A stretch of 64,000 nucleotides of DNA from Flavobacterium fryxellicola (GCF_900143245.1 NZ_FRDK01000004.1:1-64000); one strand, 5' to 3'. Positions 31,471 through 40,896 are shown, counted from the stretch's first letter. Numbers and translations: made by a program. The notes: generated by a model not told the origin, from the letters alone.

Positions 31471-33852
31471 TTAAAATTTAAAGTTGTAACTCACAGCTGG
31501 TACAATACCAAAGATTGACGTTTTTATGGCTTCGTTACTTCCAGTATCTGCGTTTTGTCTGAAATTGATAGAAGCAGCATTTTTTCTGTTGTACAAATTG
31601 TAAATGCTAAAAACCCATTCTCCTTTCCACTGGCGGTCCTTATTGTTTTTTGGAGTCAGCGTTGCGGCAATATCTAAATGATGGTATGCTGGGAGTCGAT
31701 TTTCATTTCTCAGTCCATAACTGGGTACATTGATGCCTAAGTATTCATATTGACCAACAGGATAGGTAACTGGTTGTCCAGTTTGGAGGGCAAAATTAGC
31801 TCCAAATGACCATTTTTCATTTAAATTATACGAAGTGGTAATCGCGATATTGTGCAGTTTATCATATACTGAATTGTACCATTGCCCGTTATTGATTCCA
31901 GTTTCGATTGATGTTCTTCCCGGAGTCTGTTGCTCTGATTTAGATAATGTATACGAAATCCAACCATTAAATTTTCCTTCATTTTTGCGGAACATGATTT
32001 CTAAACCATACGATCTTAATTGACCATTGAGGATTATTTGTTCAATGGCTTTATTAGCAATCAAATTAGCGCCATCAATATAGTCCAATCGGTTTTGAAC
32101 TTCTTTGTAATACGTTTCTATTTCAAGGGAATACATGTCCTTTTGGAAGTTTTTAAAATATCCCAAGGCTACTTGATCAGCAATTTGAGGTTTGATAAAA
32201 TTATCACTTGGTGTCCATACATCCAGTGGAGTAGGGGATGCGGTGTTTGAAATCAATTGTAGATACTGCACCATTCTATTGTAGCTTGCTTTTATCGATT
32301 GGTCGTCGTTAATTTGGTAGGCCAATGAAAAACGGGGTTCCAGATAATTATAGCTTTGAATCACTTTGTTGCGGTCATAAAATTTGGTGCCGATAGGAGT
32401 TGCTTTTTCATAAATCTGTAATTCCGAATTGAATAGCACTGGATTGTCATTTTCATAAATATTCACTGTAGATTGTCCTAAACGATAAAACATACTGTAT
32501 CGAAGACCGTAGGAAAGGGCAATTTTATTGGATATTTCGTGGTCTGCGTTAATGTACAGTGCAGGTTCAAAAGCGTATTTTTTATCTAATTGATCAAAAT
32601 TAATTCCAGATTCCGAACTTGAAGGTTTGATAGTTCCAGGATTGAACTCGTAATAAATTCCATTTACACCGTAATTCAATTTGAATTTATCCGAAATATA
32701 ATTCTTAAAATCGTATTTGATATTATAATTCTTGATGCCAGAATCCCATTTGAAACCTACAAAATCCAAATCTAAACCATAATAGTAATCGCTGTAAATG
32801 AGTGACAAATTCGAAAATAACTTTTCGGAAAATAAGTGGTTCCAGCGCAGGTTAACCGTGGCATTCCCATAAATATTGGTAAAGCTTTTATTTAAGCTAA
32901 AAACATCCCTACCAAAGTAACCAGATAAGTATAAGCTGTTGTTGCTGTCTACTTTATAGCTCAATTTAGTATTCAAATCATAAAAATAAACAGAGTTGTT
33001 TTTTTGTTCTTCGGAAAGCTTAAGGAATAAATGTCCATACGAACTTCTGCCGCCAATAAGGAACGAACCTTTGTCTTTTACCAATGGTCCTTCGGCCAAA
33101 ATCCTACTGGAAATTAATCCAATTCCGCCATTTACATGAAAACTTTTACTGTTACCATCTTTTTGATAAATATCCAAAACAGATGATGCTCTTCCTCCAA
33201 AACGTGCAGGAATTCCACCTTTGTATAATTTTAAATCCTTGATGGCATCCGGATTAAAAACGGAGAAAAAACCAAAAACATGGGAGGAGTTAAAAATGGT
33301 TGCTTCGTCCAGTAAAATCAAATTTTGATCTGCTCCACCACCGCGAACGTTAAAGCCAGATGCACCTTCACCTGCATTAGTAACTCCGGGAAGTAATAAA
33401 ATGGATTTTAAAACATCGACTTCACCCAAAACAACAGGCATTTTTTTAATGGCAGAAATCGAGAGTTTGTTGACACTCATTTCCGGTTTCTTGATGTCAA
33501 TTTTTGTTTTAGTATCGGTTATGATTACTTCTTGTAAAGCAGTTTCATTACTGTATAAATTAAAATTGTTTTTTATATTTTGACTCAAACTAATTAATTC
33601 CTCTACCGTTTGATATCCCAAATAGCTTATTTGCACTGTATATATTCCTTTTGGAACAGTAATGGAATAAAAGCCATATTCATTAGTGGTGACTCCGGTT
33701 TTTAATTCGGGCAGCACTACATTAACGCCTATTAAAGTTTCATTGCTGTTTGCGTCAATAATAGTACCGCTTAGCGTAAATTTCTCCTGAGCAAAAGTGG
33801 AGGATATGGAAAATAATACAACTAAAAAGGTAATAATTTTCTGTGGAGTCAT
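31471..33852 (-). CDS. TonB-dependent receptor with carboxypeptidase-like N-terminal domain
   Basis: A 793-residue outer-membrane transporter. The signal peptide ends STFAQ (residue 22). A carboxypeptidase-regulatory-like domain covers about 25-110 (GTIIDANSNETLIGVNVVL). The plug covers about 125-235 (NVRGGGADQNLILLDEATI, GIPARFGGRASSVLDI). The barrel ends with VPAVSYNFKF. There is no STN domain, so it should transport without FecR-type signalling. It forms a two-gene operon with the DUF4249 lipoprotein. What it imports cannot be told from sequence. Confidence 0.92.
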   Translation of the reverse strand: MTPQKIITFLVVLFSISSTFAQEKFTLSGTIIDANSNETLIGVNVVLPELKTGVTTNEYGFYSITVPKGIYTVQISYLGYQTVEELISLSQNIKNNFNLYSNETALQEVIITDTKTKIDIKKPEMSVNKLSISAIKKMPVVLGEVDVLKSILLLPGVTNAGEGASGFNVRGGGADQNLILLDEATIFNSSHVFGFFSVFNPDAIKDLKLYKGGIPARFGGRASSVLDIYQKDGNSKSFHVNGGIGLISSRILAEGPLVKDKGSFLIGGRSSYGHLFLKLSEEQKNNSVYFYDLNTKLSYKVDSNNSLYLSGYFGRDVFSLNKSFTNIYGNATVNLRWNHLFSEKLFSNLSLIYSDYYYGLDLDFVGFKWDSGIKNYNIKYDFKNYISDKFKLNYGVNGIYYEFNPGTIKPSSSESGINFDQLDKKYAFEPALYINADHEISNKIALSYGLRYSMFYRLGQSTVNIYENDNPVLFNSELQIYEKATPIGTKFYDRNKVIQSYNYLEPRFSLAYQINDDQSIKASYNRMVQYLQLISNTASPTPLDVWTPSDNFIKPQIADQVALGYFKNFQKDMYSLEIETYYKEVQNRLDYIDGANLIANKAIEQIILNGQLRSYGLEIMFRKNEGKFNGWISYTLSKSEQQTPGRTSIETGINNGQWYNSVYDKLHNIAITTSYNLNEKWSFGANFALQTGQPVTYPVGQYEYLGINVPSYGLRNENRLPAYHHLDIAATLTPKNNKDRQWKGEWVFSIYNLYNRKNAASINFRQNADTGSNEAIKTSIFGIVPAVSYNFKF

Positions 33853-33939
33853 TGTTTAAAGATTTTCAAAATGAAGAATGCAAATTACATTAAATAGAAC
33901 GTCAATTAGTGTATAACAATTGTTAAGGTTTGCTAAGGT

Positions 33940-33974
33940 AAAAAAAAAGACAACCTTTTCGGGTTGTCTTTAAA
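33940..33974 (-). terminator. Terminator of icd
   Basis: On the minus strand AAGACAACC / GGTTGTCTT around a short loop is followed by nine Ts, 21 bp after the icd stop codon. Confidence 0.9.
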
Positions 33975-33994
33975 ATATATATAGCAGAAAATAA

Positions 33995-35218
33995 TTACGC
34001 TAGTTTAGCATCTAAATTTTCTTGTATAGCTGCTAAAAAAGCCTCTGTAGTCAAATAGTCTGCTGCGGTCAAACCTTCTGGTTTTACTAACATGGCTAAG
34101 TCTTTAGTCATTTTTCCGCTTTCAACAGTATCGATACAAACTTGTTCTAATGCATGGCAAAAATCAATTAATGCTTGGTTTTCGTCTAATTTACCTCTGT
34201 GTTCTAATCCTCTAGTCCAGGCAAAAATAGATGCAATTGGATTAGTAGAAGTAGCTTTCCCTTGTTGGTGTTGTCTAAAGTGACGCGTTACTGTTCCGTG
34301 AGCCGCTTCTGCTTCTAATGTTTTTCCATCAGGAGTCACTAAAACGGAAGTCATTAGTCCTAAAGAACCAAAACCTTGCGCAACAGTATCGGATTGTACA
34401 TCACCATCGTAGTTTTTACAAGCCCAAACAAATCCACCGCTCCATTTCATTGCAGACGCAACCATGTCGTCAATCAATCTGTGTTCGTAAGTAATACCTG
34501 CTTCAACAAATTGTATTTTGTAGCTCGATTGGTACACTTCTTCAAAAATATCTTTGAAACGACCATCATAGGCTTTCAAAATTGTGTTTTTTGTAGAAAG
34601 ATACAAAGGCCATTTTTTTGTCAAAGCCATTTGAAATGAAGAATGTGCAAAACCGTAAATACTTTCATCAGTATTGTACATTGCCATTGCTACCCCATCT
34701 CCTTTATAATCGTATACTTCCCAAGTTTGTGTTTCTCCTTCTTCAGGCACAAAAGTCATGGTTAGTTTTCCTTTTCCTTTAATAACAGTATCAGTAGCTT
34801 TGTATTGATCTCCAAAAGCATGACGGCCAATAACGATAGGTTGTGTCCAACCAGGTACTAGACGAGGAACATTTTTCATGATAATTGGTTCGCGGAAAAC
34901 AGTACCACCTACAATATTACGGATGGTTCCGTTTGGAGATTTCCACATTTTTTTCAAACCAAATTCTTTAACTCGGTCTTCATCTGGAGTAATGGTGGCG
35001 CATTTAATACCAACATTGTATTTTTTTATTGCTTCCGCAGAATCAATTGTGATTTGGTCATTGGTAGCGTCTCTGCTCTCCATTCCTAAATCATAATATT
35101 TAATATCTAAGTCTAAATAAGGAAGAATTAATTTTTCTTTAATAAAAGACCAAATAATTCGTGTCATTTCATCTCCATCCAATTCTACAATTGGATTGGC
35201 TACTTTAATTTTTGTCAT
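33995..35218 (-). CDS. icd: NADP-dependent isocitrate dehydrogenase (eukaryote-type, homodimeric)
   Basis: Oxidises isocitrate to 2-oxoglutarate in the TCA cycle. The N-terminus [18 protein letters not shown], the substrate-binding [19 protein letters not shown], and the cofactor part [20 protein letters not shown] are those of the 400-residue type II enzyme found in eukaryotes and many Bacteroidota. It is not the E. coli type. At 407 residues it is complete. A CAAAGGTA (TACCTTTG on the minus strand) box lies at 35260-35267, about 40 bp before the start. Confidence 0.97.
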   Translation of the reverse strand: MTKIKVANPIVELDGDEMTRIIWSFIKEKLILPYLDLDIKYYDLGMESRDATNDQITIDSAEAIKKYNVGIKCATITPDEDRVKEFGLKKMWKSPNGTIRNIVGGTVFREPIIMKNVPRLVPGWTQPIVIGRHAFGDQYKATDTVIKGKGKLTMTFVPEEGETQTWEVYDYKGDGVAMAMYNTDESIYGFAHSSFQMALTKKWPLYLSTKNTILKAYDGRFKDIFEEVYQSSYKIQFVEAGITYEHRLIDDMVASAMKWSGGFVWACKNYDGDVQSDTVAQGFGSLGLMTSVLVTPDGKTLEAEAAHGTVTRHFRQHQQGKATSTNPIASIFAWTRGLEHRGKLDENQALIDFCHALEQVCIDTVESGKMTKDLAMLVKPEGLTAADYLTTEAFLAAIQENLDAKLA

Positions 35219-35460
35219 AATGTATTGCTATGTATAATTCTTATTTTTAAACGTGGCCACAAAGGTAATAAAACGATATCGTAAAAGAAAATGCGTTTTT
35301 GTTAAGTTTTTAGTAGTATAAATTGAATTATGAAATTAGTATTATTGTGTATCTAAATTGCGAATATGAAAATGAATTTCCTTATAAATTATCAAATAAG
35401 AGCTATTGAAATTCTTTTGTTTTAGTTAAAATCTAAGGAATAATGATTGTTACTTTGGGT
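35219..35460. other. Intergenic region between icd start and rplS terminator
   Basis: About 240 bp. It contains the icd -7 box at 35260-35267 on the minus strand. I see nothing else beyond AT-rich sequence. Confidence 0.5.
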
Positions 35461-35466
35461 TTAAAT

Positions 35467-35500
35467 CAAAAAAAAGTCCCAACAGTGTTGGGACTTTTAT
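35467..35500 (-). terminator. Terminator of rplS
   Basis: AAGTCCCAACA / TGTTGGGACTT, read on the minus strand, is followed by eight Ts and lies 19 bp after the rplS stop codon. Confidence 0.9.
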
Positions 35501-35516
35501 AGTAAAGAGATAGTGA

Positions 35517-35867
35517 CTATCTTCTTTTGTCTTTAATCTTAGCTTTTTTACCAGTAAGTTCTCTAAAGTAGAAAATTCTAGCTCTACGAACTGCACCTTT
35601 TTTGTTGATTTCAATTTTTTGCAAAGCTGGTAAGTTTACTGGAAAGATACGCTCTACTCCAATAGCACCAGACATTTTGCGAATTGTGAAAGTTTCTGTG
35701 TTAGCAGAACCTCTTCTTTGAATAACAACTCCTTTAAAAAACTGTGTTCTAGTTTTTTCACCCTCTCTAATTTCGTAGAAAACAGTGATAGTGTCTCCAG
35801 CTGCAAAAACTGGGAATTCTTTTCTTGCTACAAATTCGTCTTGAACGAATTTCATTAAATCTGCCAT
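35517..35867 (-). CDS. rplS: Ribosomal protein bL19
   Basis: A 116-residue large-subunit ribosomal protein at the interface with the small subunit. It has the family motifs FVARKEFPVFAAGDTITV, GVVIQRRGSANTETFTIRK, GVERIFPVNLP and RRARIFYFRELTGKKAKI. It lies downstream of trmD on the same strand. A CAAAGGTA box (TACCTTTG on the minus strand, 35942-35949) in the gap suggests it also has its own promoter. Confidence 0.98.
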   Translation of the reverse strand: MADLMKFVQDEFVARKEFPVFAAGDTITVFYEIREGEKTRTQFFKGVVIQRRGSANTETFTIRKMSGAIGVERIFPVNLPALQKIEINKKGAVRRARIFYFRELTGKKAKIKDKRR

Positions 35868-35941
35868 GATATTTTTTAATTATGGTTTTTTATTAAATCA
35901 ACATTCGCGGATCTCGCCAGAGGTTAATCTAAATTAAGCGG

Positions 35942-35949
35942 CAAAGGTA
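35942..35949 (-). promoter_or_regulatory. -7 box upstream of rplS
   Basis: TACCTTTG on the minus strand, matching TAnnTTTG, lies 74 bp before the rplS start. It leaves a leader of about 70 nt containing a weak hairpin around GCG AGATC CGC. I cannot say whether the leader is regulatory. Confidence 0.45.
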
Positions 35950-36031
35950 ATTAAAAAGTTTAAAGTTTAAAGTTTTTCTTGTTCAAAGTTTAGAAGTTCT
36001 TGAATACCAACTTTAAACCTTAAACAAATTT

Positions 36032-36709
36032 TTAATCCTCCAGCAAATCTGGCCGTCTATTCTTTGTATGTTCGTAGGCCATATCTTCACGCCATTTGTC
36101 TATTTTAGCAAAATTCCCTGAGGTTAAAACCTCTGGAACTTTCCAGCCGTTATAATCTGCGGGACGCGTGTAAATAGGTCCTGACAATAGCCCATCCTGA
36201 AAACTATCTGTCAGTGCTGAGGTTTCGTCACTTAAAACACCAGGGATCAATCGGATTAAAGCGTCCGATAAAACCAAAGCTCCTAATTCTCCACCTGACA
36301 ATACGTAATCACCAATAGAGATTTCTTTTGTGATAAAATGATCGCGCACTCTTTGATCCACACCCTTGTAATGTCCGCAAAGAATAATAATGTTTTCATA
36401 CATCGACATGGTGTTGGCCATTTTTTGATTCAAAGTAGCTCCGTCTGGCGACATATAGATGATTTCATCGTAGACTCTTTCGCTTTTTAAATGTGTAATA
36501 CAAGCATCAATGGGTTGCACTGTCATCACCATTCCTGCACCACCACCATAGGGATAATCATCTACACTTTTTTGTCTGTTCGTGGTATAATCTCGTAAAT
36601 TATGAAAATGAACTTCTACTAAACCTTTATCAATAGCACGTTTCATAATGGAAGCCTCAAATGGACTTCGCAACAATTCCGGCAAAACGGTAACAATATC
36701 AATGCGCAT
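36032..36709 (-). CDS. trmD: tRNA (guanine-37-N1)-methyltransferase
   Basis: Methylates G37 next to the anticodon, preventing frameshifting. The 225 residues carry the deep-knot motifs: [12 protein letters not shown] at the start, [25 protein letters not shown], and [17 protein letters not shown], which forms the knot that binds S-adenosylmethionine. The family is a dimer. A TACCTTTG box lies at 36736-36743 on the minus strand. The trmD-rplS order is common in bacteria. Confidence 0.97.
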   Translation of the reverse strand: MRIDIVTVLPELLRSPFEASIMKRAIDKGLVEVHFHNLRDYTTNRQKSVDDYPYGGGAGMVMTVQPIDACITHLKSERVYDEIIYMSPDGATLNQKMANTMSMYENIIILCGHYKGVDQRVRDHFITKEISIGDYVLSGGELGALVLSDALIRLIPGVLSDETSALTDSFQDGLLSGPIYTRPADYNGWKVPEVLTSGNFAKIDKWREDMAYEHTKNRRPDLLED

Positions 36710-36801
36710 AATTTTATATATAAGTTCGAAAGGTGCAAAGGTACAAAGTTGAAGAGGTATTTAGCGAATCAAACAACCAAATAAACCAGCACAGTATTAT
36801 T

Positions 36802-36894
36802 TAGGAGCTATTTCCAGCTATACGTTACAATCTTTTTATCAGCCTTGAAGGGCTAATAAAAAGGATTTCCACTCCTATCTGGGCTAGGGTTTAG
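36802..36894. repeat. Palindromic element with nested hairpins (REP-like)
   Basis: An outer stem TAGGAG (36802-36807) / CTCCTA (36872-36877) encloses an inner stem AATCTTTTTATCAGCC (36829-36844) / GGCTAATAAAAAGGATT (36851-36867). The arms differ by one bulged base and one G-T pair. The element ends TCTGGGCTAGGG. Its form, and my recollection of similar sequences between genes in other flavobacteria, suggest a dispersed repeat. No second copy is visible in this window. Confidence 0.55.
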
Positions 36895-36991
36895 TGAATT
36901 AATGACGGTTTAGTAATTGAAATGCTATCTATCCCTATGGATTAACACAACTTTCTAATTCTCAAATTTTCACATTCTCTAATTTAATTTG

Positions 36992-36999
36992 TAAATTTG
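36992..36999 (+). promoter_or_regulatory. -7 box of the cyclophilin-FKBP gene
   Basis: TAAATTTG matches TAnnTTTG and ends 24 bp before the ATG at 37024. An in-frame TTG overlapping this box cannot be the start of translation for the same transcript, which supports the ATG. Confidence 0.6.
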
Positions 37000-37023
37000 C
37001 CATTCAACAAAAATTATACAAAA

Positions 37024-37956
37024 ATGGAAAATGGAATATATGCTAAATTCAACACCACAAAAGGGGCTATTTTAGTAAAACTAACACACGATTTGACTCC
37101 AGGTACGGTTGGAAACTTCGTAGGATTGGCTGAAGGAAACGTAGAAAATAAAGTAAAACCACAAGGGGTTAAATTTTATGATGGATTAAAATTCCACCGC
37201 GTTATTCCCAACTTTATGATCCAAGGGGGTTGTCCTCAAGGAACAGGAACTGGAGATCCAGGGTATAAATTTGATGATGAATTTCACCCAAGTTTAAAAC
37301 ACAACCGTCCAGGTGTTTTAGCAATGGCTAACTCAGGACCTGGAACAAACGGTTCACAATTCTATATTACTCACATTCCAACAGATTGGTTAGACAACAA
37401 ACATACTGTTTTTGGTCATGTGGTAGAAGGTCAAGATATTGTTGACGCTGTTGAGCAAGGAGATGTTTTAGAATCTTTAGAAATTATCAGAGAAGGTGAA
37501 GAAGCTAAAAATTGGAATGCAATTGAAGCATTTATCACATTCAAAGGATCTCGTAACAAACGTGATGCTGCTGTAAAAGCAGAAGTGGAAGCAGCGATGG
37601 AAAAATTAGCAGCTGGTTTTGAAAAAACAGAAAGCGGTTTGCGTTACCAGTTCATCCAAAGGGGTGAAGGTAAAAAAGCAGAAAGCGGAAAAACAGTGGC
37701 TGTTCACTATGAAGGTTCTCTAGAAAATGGTAAAGTTTTTGACTCTTCTTATCCAAGAAAAAAACCAATTGAATTTAAATTGGGTCAAGGTCAGGTTATT
37801 GAAGGTTGGGATGAAGGAATCGCTCTATTGCGTGTAGGCGATAAAGCCCGTTTTGTGATCCCATCGGATTTAGGATATGGATCTCGTGGTGCTGGAGGAG
37901 CAATTCCTCCAAATGCTACTTTGATTTTTGACGTAGAATTAATGGAAGTTAAATAG
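37024..37956 (+). CDS. Two-domain peptidyl-prolyl isomerase: cyclophilin fused to FKBP
   Basis: A 310-residue protein that should speed proline isomerisation in folding proteins through two unrelated folds. The cyclophilin domain covers about 1-165, with FHRVIPNFMIQGG, GPGTNGSQFYIT and HTVFGHVVEG. A helical linker of about 35 residues follows. The FKBP domain covers about 200-310, with AVHYEGSLENGKVFDSSY, VIEGWDEGIALLRVGDKA and IPPNATLIFDVELM. There is no signal peptide, so it is cytoplasmic. The start at 37024 places the protein after the TAAATTTG box. Confidence 0.93.
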   Translation: MENGIYAKFNTTKGAILVKLTHDLTPGTVGNFVGLAEGNVENKVKPQGVKFYDGLKFHRVIPNFMIQGGCPQGTGTGDPGYKFDDEFHPSLKHNRPGVLAMANSGPGTNGSQFYITHIPTDWLDNKHTVFGHVVEGQDIVDAVEQGDVLESLEIIREGEEAKNWNAIEAFITFKGSRNKRDAAVKAEVEAAMEKLAAGFEKTESGLRYQFIQRGEGKKAESGKTVAVHYEGSLENGKVFDSSYPRKKPIEFKLGQGQVIEGWDEGIALLRVGDKARFVIPSDLGYGSRGAGGAIPPNATLIFDVELMEVK

Positions 37957-37977
37957 ATAAACTATTTCTAAAATTAC

Positions 37978-38016
37978 AAAATCCCATTTGCTGCGGCGAA
38001 TGGGATTTTTTTTTAC
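37978..38016 (+). terminator. Terminator of the cyclophilin-FKBP gene
   Basis: AAATCCCATTTGC / GCGAATGGGATTT with a four-base loop is followed by nine Ts. Confidence 0.9.
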
Positions 38017-38057
38017 AATTTATAAATTGTGGTTTATCAAATCGGTTGGGGTGTACG

Positions 38058-38951
38058 CTATGAATTTAAAAATTCAATTAAATCACTATTTAATTTGTCT
38101 TTTTCAATGTAAAACAACCCATGAGGTGCTCCTTCATAAATGATAAATTTATTGTCTGGAATCAGTTTTGTCGCTACTTCGGAACTGATTTCAATAGGGA
38201 CTGTTTTGTCCTCATCCCCATGAATAATTAAGGTAGGGACATTTACGGATGCCATTTCTCCTCGAAAATCAGTAGAGGAAAATGACTTGGCACATTCTAA
38301 AGTCGCACGAGGTGAAGCAAAAGAACACAGCATTCTATAATAATCCAATAAAGGAGTGCTAATCGGTTTGCTGATAAAACTTACTCCAAAAAATGTTTTT
38401 CCAAAACTATCCAGAAAACCAATGCGATCGGCCTTGATTTGCTCTGCCATTCCATCATACTTTTCTTGTGGAACACCGTTAGGATTGGAGTCCGTTTGCA
38501 ATTGAAACGGGGTCACTGACGATATAAGTACCGCTTTTGAAACGCCTTTCCCACCATGACGACTGAAATAGCGTACCACTTCGCCACCGCCCATTGAAAA
38601 GCCAACAAGTGCGGCTTGTTCCAAATTCAACTGTTCGATAATGGCTCCTAAATCATCCGCCAAAGTATCATAATCATAACCATCCCAGGGATGAGAAGAT
38701 TTACCAAAGCCACGACGGTCATACGCAATAACTCGAAAGTTATTTTGAACTAAAGTGTCAATTTGGTATTCCCACATTTCATTAGAAAGTGGCCATCCAT
38801 GAATAAGGATAACGGGTTTACCTTGTCCATAATCTTTCACATACAATTTTACATTTGGTGCTGTCTCAACATACATATCTATTCCAGTCCTTGTATTATC
38901 CTGAATATTTCCATTGTGCAATTCACTGTTTTTCATTTCATTCATTTCCAT
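38058..38951 (-). CDS. Alpha/beta hydrolase of the arylesterase / cofactor-free haloperoxidase group
   Basis: A 297-residue hydrolase with oxyanion motif ILIHGWPLS, nucleophile elbow GFSMGGGEV, acid in HGDEDKTVP and histidine in GAPHGLF. The core YDRRGFGKSSHPWDGYDYDTLADDLG and the VRYFSRHG motif are those of the non-heme chloroperoxidase/arylesterase group, which hydrolyses esters and can make peracids. The first 25 residues are polar and not conserved in the family, so the true start may be the Met before YVETAPNVKLYVKD. There is no signal peptide. Confidence 0.88.
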   Translation of the reverse strand: MEMNEMKNSELHNGNIQDNTRTGIDMYVETAPNVKLYVKDYGQGKPVILIHGWPLSNEMWEYQIDTLVQNNFRVIAYDRRGFGKSSHPWDGYDYDTLADDLGAIIEQLNLEQAALVGFSMGGGEVVRYFSRHGGKGVSKAVLISSVTPFQLQTDSNPNGVPQEKYDGMAEQIKADRIGFLDSFGKTFFGVSFISKPISTPLLDYYRMLCSFASPRATLECAKSFSSTDFRGEMASVNVPTLIIHGDEDKTVPIEISSEVATKLIPDNKFIIYEGAPHGLFYIEKDKLNSDLIEFLNS

Positions 38952-39092
38952 AAGAGTCGTTTTTTACATGCGGAATTACTATTAGTTTTGTAAAATTAAA
39001 CGGATATATAGAAAATACTTTTATAGAATTAGTGTAAATAGTTGTAAAATTTATAGGTTTGGTATCTTATGCTATTTTAAATAAAATTAATT

Positions 39093-39431
39093 ATGGAAAA
39101 CATTAGCTGGCTGGAATTTGAGAAAGTAGAAATGCGTGTGGGGACTATACTGGAAGTGCATGATTTTCCAGAGGCCAGAAAACCAGCGTATCAGCTTACA
39201 ATCGATTTTGGTTCTGTACTTGGAATTAGAAAAACATCCGCGCAAATTACGACAAGGTATCAAAAAGAAGATTTACTGAACCGTCAAATCGTAGCCGTGG
39301 TTAATTTTCCTAAAAAACAAATCGGGAAATTCATGAGCGAATGCTTGGTTTTAGGCGCGGTAGGAGAGCTGGGAGATGTAATTTTATTGGCTCCTGATTT
39401 TAAGATTGATAATGGTTTGCGAATAGGGTAA
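39093..39431 (+). CDS. csaA: CsaA-type tRNA-binding protein
   Basis: A 112-residue stand-alone tRNA-binding OB-fold protein, related to the C-terminal domain of bacterial methionyl-tRNA synthetase. It has FEKVEMRVGTILEVHDFPEA, QITTRYQKEDLLNRQIVAVVNFP and ECLVLGAVG, as in CsaA. In Bacillus it is described as having chaperone-like activity in secretion; in this organism the role is unproven. Its stop codon is 1 bp from the end of the convergent membrane protein gene. Confidence 0.93.
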   Translation: MENISWLEFEKVEMRVGTILEVHDFPEARKPAYQLTIDFGSVLGIRKTSAQITTRYQKEDLLNRQIVAVVNFPKKQIGKFMSECLVLGAVGELGDVILLAPDFKIDNGLRIG

Positions 39432-39432
39432 T

Positions 39433-40353
39433 TTAAGTTTCAAAAGTACTTGTTTTATTGGCTTCCAAAGTTTCGTATTTATTGTGGATGGCTAATATTA
39501 TTACGCCGAACAAAACAGCTGTGACAATCAGAATTGTATTCAGAATTCCTTCTGTACCAAAAGAAAGTTTTATTAATATTGTCGAAATTATAAAGCCCGA
39601 ATTTCTGATGACTCTATTGAATTTATCTGATAGAAAAAAGGAGAACAATAGTAAAAGTACCTCTACCAATATTAGAACTGTAAAAAATTTATCAAAGAAT
39701 ATTTTATTAATGTCTTTTATCTTATCTACTATTTGCGTTAGTGAAAAGAAACTTTCATAAATCCAATGTCCTAGACTATAAAGAGATAGTATAACAAAAA
39801 TAGGAATGAGCACAATCGCAAAAATGTTTTTCAGTTTTATAAATTTATTTACATCTATCGTTTTTTGGATTTTAGATTGGTTGATCTCATTTTTTCTGTT
39901 GAGGTTGTAAAAAACAAAAATTAAGAAAAATAAAAGTATTGTTGCTATAATGTCCAGCGTAAAATTCACATTTGTTTTTACGGCAAACCAATTGGAGTTA
40001 AATTCTACCTTAGTTAAATCTTTGAAGATTCGCCTGATAATTATTAGCGTGATGATTTCATACTGTTTGCCTATGTAAATTGTTGTTGATTTAGGCAAAT
40101 AATAGACCAAAAGATACACTTCGTATATCAAAATAAAGGAAAAAGGAGTATAGATAGCGGAGATTGGATTACTCAATAATTTCGAATAATCATTTACCAA
40201 AATAATTTCAAGATCTACCAATGCTATAATTAACAAATGCAGTAAAAAGCTTATTATAGCTACAGATATAAAAAATTTTTCGGTTCTCTTCTTTGTCTTT
40301 TCAGATAAAAGTGCGGTATATAGAAAGCTAAACAATGATTTGGTTTCTGTCAT
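39433..40353 (-). CDS. Integral membrane protein of unknown function
   Basis: I recognise no family. The 306 residues contain about seven hydrophobic segments, at roughly 28-50, 65-88, 130-150, 175-198, 215-240, 248-268 and 272-290, joined by short polar loops rich in Lys and Asn. Cytoplasmic tails (ETKSLFSFLYTALLSEKTKK at the start, KYETLEANKTSTFET at the end) are polar. It may be a transporter or an accessory membrane protein. It is a single gene, convergent with csaA and separated from the DUF3276 gene by that gene's terminator. Confidence 0.7.
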   Translation of the reverse strand: MTETKSLFSFLYTALLSEKTKKRTEKFFISVAIISFLLHLLIIALVDLEIILVNDYSKLLSNPISAIYTPFSFILIYEVYLLVYYLPKSTTIYIGKQYEIITLIIIRRIFKDLTKVEFNSNWFAVKTNVNFTLDIIATILLFFLIFVFYNLNRKNEINQSKIQKTIDVNKFIKLKNIFAIVLIPIFVILSLYSLGHWIYESFFSLTQIVDKIKDINKIFFDKFFTVLILVEVLLLLFSFFLSDKFNRVIRNSGFIISTILIKLSFGTEGILNTILIVTAVLFGVIILAIHNKYETLEANKTSTFET

Positions 40354-40378
40354 TTGAGTTATATAGACTGTAAACGTA

Positions 40379-40420
40379 ATAAAAAAAGCCTGAAACTCAT
40401 TTGAATTTCAGGCTTTTAAC
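40379..40420 (-). terminator. Terminator of the DUF3276 gene
   Basis: On the minus strand AAAGCCTGAAATTCA pairs with TGAGTTTCAGGCTTT, apart from one mismatch, and is followed by Ts. It starts 25 bp after the stop codon. Confidence 0.85.
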
Positions 40421-40444
40421 TTTTGTTTAAGCGTCTTTTAGCTA

Positions 40445-40825
40445 TTAAATATCATCAAAATCGATGTCCGTAAAATTAGATGTTTGCGGTAGAATTTCAT
40501 CATCTGATTTTTCAGATGTGTATTCTTTTTTGAAATCTTTTTGATGTCTTTCTGAAATTACTTCTTCGCCTTTATGGTTCAAAACGTAAGAAGTCATATC
40601 TCCTAAAATCTCAGCAAAAGCAGCAAAATCTTCCTTATATAAATAGATTTTATGTTTTTTGAAGTGGAATGACCCATCTTCCTCGGTAAATTTCTTGCTT
40701 TCGGTAATGGTAATGTAATAATCATCAGCTTTAGTAGCTCTCACATCAAAGAAATAGGTTCTTCGTCCGGCTCGTAAAACTTTGGAAAATATCTCTTCTT
40801 TTTCTAACATGTCATGTTCTCTCAT
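40445..40825 (-). CDS. DUF3276 / PUR-alpha-like nucleic-acid-binding protein
   Basis: A 126-residue protein whose first 75 residues form a PUR domain (EEIFSKVLRAGRRTYFFDVR, YYITITESKKF, HFKKHKIYLYKEDFAAFAE), which binds single-stranded DNA or RNA in characterised relatives. The C-terminal 50 residues are acidic and probably disordered. A TTG five codons upstream is also in frame, but the ATG at 40825 matches the family's usual N-terminus. It is a likely general RNA- or DNA-binding protein; the target is unknown. Confidence 0.88.
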   Translation of the reverse strand: MREHDMLEKEEIFSKVLRAGRRTYFFDVRATKADDYYITITESKKFTEEDGSFHFKKHKIYLYKEDFAAFAEILGDMTSYVLNHKGEEVISERHQKDFKKEYTSEKSDDEILPQTSNFTDIDFDDI

Positions 40826-40896
40826 AATCCTTTCTGTCAATTTATGGTTGTTAACTAATACCCAAAAATCTATAAAAAATATGTATTACACAACAA

